Positions 58,834 to 64,000 of a stretch of 64,000 bases of DNA are shown here, in pieces; position 1 is the first letter of the stretch; the number at the start of each line of letters is the position of its first letter. A program made the position numbers and the translations under genes. Where the stretch lies: positions 1-64,000 of the forward strand of contig QMIW01000021.1 of NCBI GenBank assembly GCA_024434165.1, read 5' to 3'. The notes beneath the pieces were generated by a model. It was not told where the DNA came from. It searched no databases and worked only from the letters and a program-made list of their open reading frames with translations. Origin of the DNA: Chloroflexota bacterium. GTDB taxonomy: Bacteria; Chloroflexota; Anaerolineae; Anaerolineales; Villigracilaceae.

Positions 58834-59841
58834 ATGAGCATGGGACAAATCAAATGGCAATCCATCGTTGCCAAATACGCCTACCCTGAAACCTGGCGCA
58901 GTTTGTGGCAGGTGTTCAATACGGTCATCCCGTTCTTTGTGCTGTGGTATCTGGCATACCGCAGCCTGGAGATCGGCTACTGGCTGACCCTGCTGCTGAC
59001 CGTGCCCGCGGCCGGCTTCATGGTGCGCATGTTCATCATCTTCCACGACTGCTGTCACGGTTCGTTCTTCAAGACCAAACTGGCGAACGACCGGCTTGGT
59101 CTCCTGCTGGGCGCGGCGGTGTTCACTCCCTACTACAGCTGGAAGCATTCCCACGCCATCCATCATGCCACGGCAGGCGACCTGGACCGGCGCGGCGTGG
59201 GCGACGTGTACACCATGACGGTGGAGGAATATCTCGCCGCCCCGTGGTACAAAAAGGCGGGATACCGCATCATGCGCAGCCCGTTGATCCTCTTCACCAT
59301 CGGCGCGATGATCGTGTTCGTGTTCGCGCATCGCTTCTGGGACCGGGGAGCGGGCACCCGCGAAAAGAACAGCGTCATCTGGACGAATATTGCCCTGTTC
59401 GGTTTCATCGGCTGGACGATCTATCACATCGGCTGGCAGGCATACCTGCTGGTGGAACTTCCCATCCTGCTGATGGCGTGCGGCGCGGGCGTGTGGCTGT
59501 TCTACGTCCAGCATAACTTCGACCCGACCTATTGGGAACGCCACCAGAATTGGAGTTTCTTCAACGCCGGCATGGACGGCAGTTCGTACTATAAACTGCC
59601 GAAGGTGCTGCAGTGGTTCACGGGCAACATCGGTTTCCATCACATCCACCACCTCAGCCCGAAGATCCCCAATTACAAACTGGAACAGTGTCACAAGGAA
59701 AATCCCATCTTCCAGATTCAGCCCTTGACCATCCGCGACAGTTTGAAGTCGTTGTACTTCCGCCTGTGGGACGAGAAGGAAAGGATGCTCGTCGGCTGGA
59801 GGGCTTTGAAGAAGTACAAAATGCAATCGCAGAAGATGTGA
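58834..59841 (+). CDS. Membrane fatty acid desaturase
   Basis: The 335-aa protein has four to six membrane helices and the three histidine boxes of acyl-lipid desaturases: HDCCH (71-75), HSHAIHH (105-111) and HHIHH (about 269-273), which bind the di-iron centre. This is the delta-12/stearoyl-type group. It changes membrane fluidity; the electron donor is not nearby. GGAGG precedes ATG. A strong terminator follows. Confidence 0.92.
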   Translation: MSMGQIKWQSIVAKYAYPETWRSLWQVFNTVIPFFVLWYLAYRSLEIGYWLTLLLTVPAAGFMVRMFIIFHDCCHGSFFKTKLANDRLGLLLGAAVFTPYYSWKHSHAIHHATAGDLDRRGVGDVYTMTVEEYLAAPWYKKAGYRIMRSPLILFTIGAMIVFVFAHRFWDRGAGTREKNSVIWTNIALFGFIGWTIYHIGWQAYLLVELPILLMACGAGVWLFYVQHNFDPTYWERHQNWSFFNAGMDGSSYYKLPKVLQWFTGNIGFHHIHHLSPKIPNYKLEQCHKENPIFQIQPLTIRDSLKSLYFRLWDEKERMLVGWRALKKYKMQSQKM

Positions 59842-59847
59842 GGAGTT

Positions 59848-59884
59848 CCGTCGCTGCCGGGCACCCGGCAGCGACGGCTTTTTT
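59848..59884 (+). terminator. Desaturase terminator
   Basis: CCGTCGCTGCCGG (59848-59860) pairs exactly with CCGGCAGCGACGG (59865-59877) over GCAC, followed by C-TTTTTT. Confidence 0.95.
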
Positions 59885-59979
59885 CGGGGGGCAAAAGGCA
59901 CGAGAAAACCGGAGCAGGCGCGGGCGGGGCGGGATGCGGTTCATGATTATCGTCACTTTTGCCGCCAATATCGCGGGTG

Positions 59980-60044
59980 TATAATCCAGCCGTTATTTTC
60001 AAAAACAGGACTTGCGCGCAATCGGCGTGTGAGCACGCCGATTG
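59980..60044 (+). promoter_or_regulatory. Likely icd promoter and leader hairpin
   Basis: TATAAT (59980-59985) preceded by GTG is a good -10; TTGCCG (59959-59964) is a weak -35. Downstream, CAATCGGCGTG (60019-60029) and its complement (60034-60044) form an 11-bp stem without a T-run in the untranslated leader, 50 bp before the ATG. Confidence 0.6.
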
Positions 60045-60094
60045 TCCATCCCTTTCGTGAGTCCGAAAAAATAAAGGTCAGAAGAGGCTGATAC

Positions 60095-61699
60095 ATGGCA
60101 TACGTTAACGTTAAAGTCCCCGCAGGCGGGGCGAAGATTTCAATTCAGAATGGGAAACTCAACGTTCCCGATAATCCCATCATCCCGTTCGTGGAGGGCG
60201 ACGGCACGGGGCGCGACATCTGGCGCGCGTCGGTGCGCGTGTTCGATGCGGCGGTGCAGAAGGCGTACGGCGGCAAACGCAAGATCCACTGGATGGAAGT
60301 GTACGCAGGCGAGAAGTCGTTCAAGTTGTTCCAGAACTGGCTGCCTGACGAGACTACCGAGGCGTTCAAGGAATTCCTGGTCGGAATCAAAGGTCCATTG
60401 ACCACGCCCATCGGCGGCGGCATCCGCTCGTTGAATGTGGCGCTGCGAAAGCTGCTGGATTTGTACGTGTGCCAGCGCCCGGTGCGCTGGTATAAGGGTG
60501 TGCCTTCGCCGGTAACGCATCCTGAATTCGTGGATATGGTCATCTTCCGCGAGAACACCGAGGATATTTACACCGGCATCGAGTTTGCCAACGGCACGGA
60601 AGAAAACAGGAAGTTCAAGGAATTGTTCAAGGAAGCCTTCCCGAAGGAATACGCCAAGATGCGCTTCCCCGATACGGCGGGCATCGGCTTGAAGCCGGTC
60701 TCTGTGGAAGGCACGGAACGCCTCGTGCGCGCGGCGATCCGCTGGGCGCTGGCGAACCAGCGCAAGAGCGTGAACTTCGTCCATAAGGGCAACATCATGA
60801 AGTTCACCGAAGGCGCGTTCAAGGACTGGGGCTACACGCTCGCCAAACGCGAATTCCGCAGCGAGATCGTGACCGAACGCGAAAGTTGGATTTTGGGCAA
60901 CAAGGAGAAAAACCCCGCCCTGAGCGTGGAAGACAACGCCAAGATGATTGACCCCGGCTTCGACATGATGAGTCCCTCCCAGCAGGACGACATCAAGCGG
61001 GAGGTGGAAGAGGCGTTGAAATTGTGGGATACGCACGGCAACGGCAAGTGGAAGAGCAAACTGCTCATCAAGGATTCCATCGCCGATGTGACGCTGCAGT
61101 TCGTGCTGATCCGCCCGCGCGATTACGATGTGATCGCCACCCTCAACCTGAACGGTGATTATCTCTCTGATGCGCTGGCGGCGCAGGTGGGCGGGATCGG
61201 CATCGCCCCCGGCGCGAACATCAACTATGAGACGGGTCACGCCATCTTCGAGGCGACTCACGGCACCGCGCCCAAATATGCCGACCTCGATAAGGTCAAC
61301 CCCGGTTCGGTCATCCTCTCCGGCGAGATGATGCTGCGCTACATGGGCTGGACCGAAGCCGCGGATTTGATCGTCAAAGGCATGGAAGGCGCGATCGCGG
61401 CAAAGACGGTCACGTATGACTTTGCGCGCCTGATGGATAACCCGACCGAGGTCAAATGCTCCGAGTTTGGGGATGCCATCATTCAGTGGATGGATAAGAC
61501 GCCGCCGGCGGCTGAGGTAAGGGTCGAAAATCGAAAGTCGAAGGTTGCTGCGAAGAAAACCGCTGTGAAGAAGAAACCCGCAAAGAAGCCCGCGAAAAAG
61601 GCTGCGCCGAAGAGGAAAATTGCAGCGAAGAAGGTCGCCGCCAAGAAACCTGCGACAAAGTCCCCGAAAGGGAAGAAGGCGGTCAAGAAAAAGAAGTAG
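60095..61699 (+). CDS. icd: NADP-type isocitrate dehydrogenase with Lys/Ala-rich C-terminal tail
   Basis: The 534-aa enzyme catalyses isocitrate to 2-oxoglutarate in the TCA cycle. Residues 1-470 match bacterial NADP-Icd: [16 protein letters not shown] (substrate loop with the regulatory Ser), [16 protein letters not shown], and [16 protein letters not shown]. The last ~60 residues are a histone-H1-like tail with repeated AKK/KKPAKK units, about 25 Lys in 55 residues, not part of the usual fold. It has no typical secretion or membrane features. The tail may bind nucleic acid or polyphosphate, or simply be a disordered addition. Confidence 0.96.
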   Translation: MAYVNVKVPAGGAKISIQNGKLNVPDNPIIPFVEGDGTGRDIWRASVRVFDAAVQKAYGGKRKIHWMEVYAGEKSFKLFQNWLPDETTEAFKEFLVGIKGPLTTPIGGGIRSLNVALRKLLDLYVCQRPVRWYKGVPSPVTHPEFVDMVIFRENTEDIYTGIEFANGTEENRKFKELFKEAFPKEYAKMRFPDTAGIGLKPVSVEGTERLVRAAIRWALANQRKSVNFVHKGNIMKFTEGAFKDWGYTLAKREFRSEIVTERESWILGNKEKNPALSVEDNAKMIDPGFDMMSPSQQDDIKREVEEALKLWDTHGNGKWKSKLLIKDSIADVTLQFVLIRPRDYDVIATLNLNGDYLSDALAAQVGGIGIAPGANINYETGHAIFEATHGTAPKYADLDKVNPGSVILSGEMMLRYMGWTEAADLIVKGMEGAIAAKTVTYDFARLMDNPTEVKCSEFGDAIIQWMDKTPPAAEVRVENRKSKVAAKKTAVKKKPAKKPAKKAAPKRKIAAKKVAAKKPATKSPKGKKAVKKKK

Positions 61700-61711
61700 C
61701 GCCAGAAATTG

Positions 61712-61750
61712 AAGACCTCGGAGATTTCCAAAATCTCCGAGGTCTTTTTT
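61712..61750 (+). terminator. icd terminator
   Basis: AAGACCTCGGAGAT (61712-61725) and ATCTCCGAGGTCTT (61733-61746) form a 14-bp stem with a TTTTTT tract. It lies 12 bp before the end of the convergent DUF2306 gene. Confidence 0.95.
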
Positions 61751-61761
61751 AGCAAAATTTT

Positions 61762-62430
61762 TCATGCATAAGCGATGTTTTTGTTTTGTTTTTTCCCTGG
61801 CTTACGAATGATCCATTCTGCGGCAGCAAGATTGATTACCCAACCAGCGCCCATAAGCAGGGCACGAGTAAGTTCGCTTGGTTCGCCGAAAAATAGAAGC
61901 CAGGGTAAGTGAGTGAATACTTGTGTGCCTGCCCCGAGCCCAATGGCATAAGCACGCATCATCCAGTTGCCATGAGTTTTATAGTCTCGTCTGCGAACTG
62001 CAAAAGCGCCCAGCAAGATGGATAAAAACATGGCGAACCCAAAAAAGATTCTTTGTATGTAAAGGAATTCGCCGTCGGCTTCGGGCAGGTTGTAAAACTG
62101 ATTCATCCATAAACCTGAAAGCGCAACGGCAATTCCAGATGGAACGAGGATCCATTTTCCAATAAAGCGATGCCAGTGGGTTTTTCGTCGTCGCAGGTTG
62201 GGCGCAAACTGAAAAGCTCCTAAAATTGAATAGAAGGCAGCCCCAATAATGTGGATCACCACAGGTAAAGGCGAATCAAAGAAACGAGCATTTGTCGTTG
62301 TAACTTCTGCATCACTGCCCAACTCAACGAGGCGGGCTGCGCCAGCGATTGCCGGCACAAGGCTGAGAATAATTAACGCGGCGGGGATTAACCATTCGAA
62401 GGTGCTGTTTTTCTTTTTGCTTGAATTCAT
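61762..62430 (-). CDS. DUF2306 membrane protein
   Basis: The 222-aa protein has about six membrane helices and the DUF2306 signatures: FHxxG-like HIIGAAFYSILGAFQF, HRFIGKWILVPSG, and HGNWMMRAYAIGLGAGTQ. Function is unknown, possibly a cytochrome-like or redox membrane protein because of the conserved His residues. AAAGGAGAC precedes ATG. Confidence 0.88.
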   Translation of the reverse strand: MNSSKKKNSTFEWLIPAALIILSLVPAIAGAARLVELGSDAEVTTTNARFFDSPLPVVIHIIGAAFYSILGAFQFAPNLRRRKTHWHRFIGKWILVPSGIAVALSGLWMNQFYNLPEADGEFLYIQRIFFGFAMFLSILLGAFAVRRRDYKTHGNWMMRAYAIGLGAGTQVFTHLPWLLFFGEPSELTRALLMGAGWVINLAAAEWIIRKPGKKQNKNIAYA

Positions 62431-62526
62431 TTATGTCTCCTTTTATAAAAACAGGTGTGTTATATAAACCACAAGCGATGAGGGCTTGCGTTTGTTCTTC
62501 TGTTTCTTAAGTTTTTGAATGTTTAA

Positions 62527-62620
62527 CTCAAGTTGCCGCCTTCCAATAGATTTTCCAGGTTCCCCGCCCAAAGCCCTCACCCTGCCCTCTCCCATCGGGA
62601 GAGGGGGAAGTCATCCCAGA
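62527..62620. repeat. 155-bp repeat, copy C (right part, inverted)
   Basis: This is the reverse complement of the right part of copy A (from the GGGATGAC boundary to the terminal CTTGAG), with several mismatches. It supplies the 3' end of the XRE gene. Confidence 0.85.
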
Positions 62621-62845
62621 AGCGGATGCATCTTCAGGCTGATAAGAGAATATTTCTTCTAAAGGCACTCCAAAAACACGGGCGATACGAAATGCAAGCT
62701 CCAATGACGGGGAATATTTGTCCTGCTCCATGGCAATGATGGTCTGACGTGTGACACCGACTTTTTCAGCCAGTTGTTGCTGGGTCATTTCATCATGGAA
62801 AAAGCGTAACTTTCGAATATTGTTGCTGATCTTGCCTTTTCCCAT
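62528..62845 (-). CDS. Small XRE repressor with repeat-derived tail
   Basis: The start at 62845 gives 105 aa, and an upstream frame overlaps the neighbour. Residues 8-68 are a cro/C1 HTH ([44 protein letters not shown]), ending in the usual IFSYQPED. From about residue 75 the sequence ([14 protein letters not shown]...) is translated from the 155-bp repeat and is not part of the YozG/HTH family. Such small XRE proteins pair with a DUF2178-like membrane protein, which is the gene 1 base upstream here. A strong promoter with an operator-like palindrome lies before the pair. Confidence 0.85.
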   Translation of the reverse strand: MGKGKISNNIRKLRFFHDEMTQQQLAEKVGVTRQTIIAMEQDKYSPSLELAFRIARVFGVPLEEIFSYQPEDASASGMTSPSPDGRGQGEGFGRGTWKIYWKAAT

Positions 62846-62846
62846 G

Positions 62847-63299
62847 TTAGAAGCCCTTTCGGTACAGGTTAAGCCGCCAGATATCCGCAACGATTTGTGC
62901 GAGTACACCGAAGAAGATCAAAGCGCTGAACATGACCAACGGGGGTTGACCAAAGACAAAGGTCAGCATGGAGAGCGCAACTCCAATCGTGGAGAAGGTA
63001 TAGGCTACACGAGTCCCTTTCAACTCGATCATCTGGTCGCGTTCATCCTGAACATCTTCGATATGCGGGTCTTCATTTGTGCGGATCTTATGAACGATGC
63101 CGCCGGCAATCTGGGTGAGGATGCTTAGGAGAATGGTCCCAGCCACAGCGAGCACTACGATGATGCCCCATAAGCGAAATAAATTTGCATTGTTGAAACT
63201 GTCTGTTTGCACCAATTGCAAAACCCTGACCAAATATATCCCCAGGATAAGGGTGAAGGTGGACAACGAAGCAACGATATTTTTTTCTTGAAACGACAT
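62847..63299 (-). CDS. DUF2178-like membrane protein
   Basis: The 150-aa protein has about four membrane helices and a cytoplasmic acidic segment [23 protein letters not shown]. It is coupled to the XRE gene (one base gap) and shares its promoter. Family function is unknown; the HTH/membrane pair is common and may form a small regulated unit. Confidence 0.8.
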   Translation of the reverse strand: MSFQEKNIVASLSTFTLILGIYLVRVLQLVQTDSFNNANLFRLWGIIVVLAVAGTILLSILTQIAGGIVHKIRTNEDPHIEDVQDERDQMIELKGTRVAYTFSTIGVALSMLTFVFGQPPLVMFSALIFFGVLAQIVADIWRLNLYRKGF

Positions 63300-63333
63300 T
63301 TTGCCTCACTTTTCTGTATTCTTTGTTTTACTA

Positions 63334-63362
63334 ATAGTAATATAGTTTTTACTAAATGTCAA
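63334..63362 (-). promoter_or_regulatory. Promoter of the membrane-protein/XRE pair
   Basis: TTGACA (minus strand, 63357-63362), a 17-bp spacer and TACTAT (63334-63339). TTACTA-A-TAGTAA overlaps the -10 and is a good operator for the XRE repressor. Confidence 0.85.
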
Positions 63363-63419
63363 GTATTTTTAACATAACTAAATAAACGCCCGGAAGGGCA
63401 GAAAACAAAGATGCGGCCC

Positions 63420-63595
63420 AATAAAATAAAAGGGCAGCCTTTTAGAAAGGTCAATCTGATCCTGTGAGCAAGTTTAGTCCAAAGGACAGGTATTCCGAGG
63501 CGCCGACGGCCGCAGTTGATCGTGGAGTACTACGTGCCGTAACGGTTCCATTTCAAACCCGCCTTCGTCAAAAAATGGAGGCGGGTTTGTTCTTG
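63420..63595 (+). ncRNA. Possible structured RNA ending in a hairpin
   Basis: No coding frame is convincing here. Pairings such as CCTGT/ACAGG, GTCC/GGAC, and ACGGC/GCCGT enclosing CGTGGAGTACTACG are visible, and AAACCCGCCT (63555-63564) pairs with AGGCGGGTTT (63579-63588), with TTCTTG after it. The layout suits a leader RNA or riboswitch with a terminator before the secreted-protein gene, but it does not match any riboswitch I know. Tentative. Confidence 0.3.
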
Positions 63596-63706
63596 TAAAA
63601 ATGAAGGGGAATTGGGTAAAATTTATCTGGAAGTATTCAACGCGCCATTCATGCGAGTACATGGGCGCATGGGTGGTGTGCCTAGTCCAGAAAGGAGGTC
63701 TCGCCC

Positions 63707-64000
63707 ATGTTCTCCTTTTCTCGCAGGTTTTTTCATCTCATTATTCTTGCGGCGCTGACCGCCTCGCTTGCGGGCGGAACAATGAGCGTCACGCCTGCTC
63801 GGGCAGCGGGGACACTATATGCCGCTCCTGCTGATTTGGGCAGCGGCGATTGTTCTTCGTGGGCAAGCGCCTGTGACTTGCAGCAAGCCCTGAGCGCTGC
63901 CACGAGCGGCGATCAGATTTGGGTCATGTCAGGCGTGCATAAGCCCACCAATACAACTGACCGCACCATCAGTTTCTCCCTTGAAAGCGGTGTAGAGATT
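63707..64000 (+). CDS. Secreted beta-helix-like surface protein, 5' part
   Basis: ATG follows AAAGGAGGT. The first 98 codons encode a signal peptide (FFHLIILAALTASLAGG, with TPARAAG at the cleavage region) and the start of a repetitive secreted domain: LYAAPADLGSGDCSSWASACDLQQALSAATSGDQIWVMSGVHKP. This opening is typical of right-handed parallel beta-helix proteins. The gene runs off the window end, so the rest is unknown. Confidence 0.8.
   Translation, partial: MFSFSRRFFHLIILAALTASLAGGTMSVTPARAAGTLYAAPADLGSGDCSSWASACDLQQALSAATSGDQIWVMSGVHKPTNTTDRTISFSLESGVEI

Noticed and set aside
60140-61765. 541-aa minus-strand ORF opposite icd
   Set aside because: Antisense shadow of isocitrate dehydrogenase, with Leu/Arg-rich pseudo-protein composition.
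63420-63595. Known riboswitch (TPP, cobalamin, c-di-GMP, SAM)
   Set aside because: None of their conserved core sequences is present.
1-64000. tRNA and rRNA genes
   Set aside because: No TTCGA-loop/acceptor pattern or rRNA signature was found by eye; a tRNAscan run would be needed to exclude a divergent tRNA.

Overview
The window is a bacterial chromosome segment that most resembles a member of Chloroflexota, class Anaerolineae. The basis is indirect: GC-rich coding sequence, a MalT-type ATPase fused to a BTAD (SARP-type) activator, DUF5317, a stand-alone SpoVS, lamin-tail (LTD) proteins with Thr/Pro linkers, PdxS/PdxT, DUF5671, and many short palindromic repeats. There is no rRNA or tRNA gene to confirm it.

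Layout. 1-11 kb: tandem repeat, pyrD, YdeI-like protein, two alpha/beta hydrolases, dnaE, a GT-C membrane protein. 11-16.4 kb: a MalT/BTAD regulator followed by a tightly overlapped set (47-aa membrane peptide, DUF5317, NHLP-like 93-aa protein, PAS-HD-GYP). 16.5-22.1 kb: an XRE/membrane protein, then a four-gene locus with the parts list of a ComQXPA quorum-sensing system (ComP-like kinase, 56-aa Trp-containing peptide, prenyl synthase, NarL/LuxR response regulator). 22.4-33 kb: enoyl-CoA hydratase, membrane proteins, a one-gene BsuBI/PstI-type restriction-modification fusion, HAD phosphatase, pdxT and pdxS. 32.8-36.2 kb: GntR-SPFH-SdpI-DUF4177-CPBP group with two parS-like sites. 36.3-49.5 kb: PEP/pyruvate-binding protein, dnaN, membrane proteins, oligoendopeptidase, a rhodanese lipoprotein with an in-frame TGA, cupin, acyl-CoA dehydrogenase, glutamate dehydrogenase, enoyl-CoA hydratase. 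49.6-58.7 kb: repeat-rich region with pyrE, a nucleoside deoxyribosyltransferase-like gene, a Fic gene broken by a 113-bp MITE, pyrF, a four-LTD surface protein, a nuclease lipoprotein, spoVS, a candidate oriC (about 57.0-57.45 kb) and pyrC. 58.8-64 kb: desaturase, NADP-isocitrate dehydrogenase with a histone-like Lys/Ala tail, DUF2306, an HTH/membrane-protein pair, a possible structured RNA, and the start of a secreted beta-helix-like protein cut by the window edge.

Functional picture. A DnaA-box cluster at 57 kb, dnaN 18 kb away, parS-like sites 22 kb away, and a strand switch (mostly minus genes to the left; desaturase, icd and the last gene plus to the right) together suggest an origin-proximal region. 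Four pyrimidine genes (pyrC, pyrD, pyrE, pyrF) are spread through it. Several short mobile palindromes have entered coding sequences in frame (dnaE, acyl-CoA dehydrogenase, pyrC, the 3' end of an XRE gene), and one MITE has destroyed a gene. The most notable find is the ComQXPA-like locus, to my knowledge a system described from Firmicutes and not from this kind of organism.
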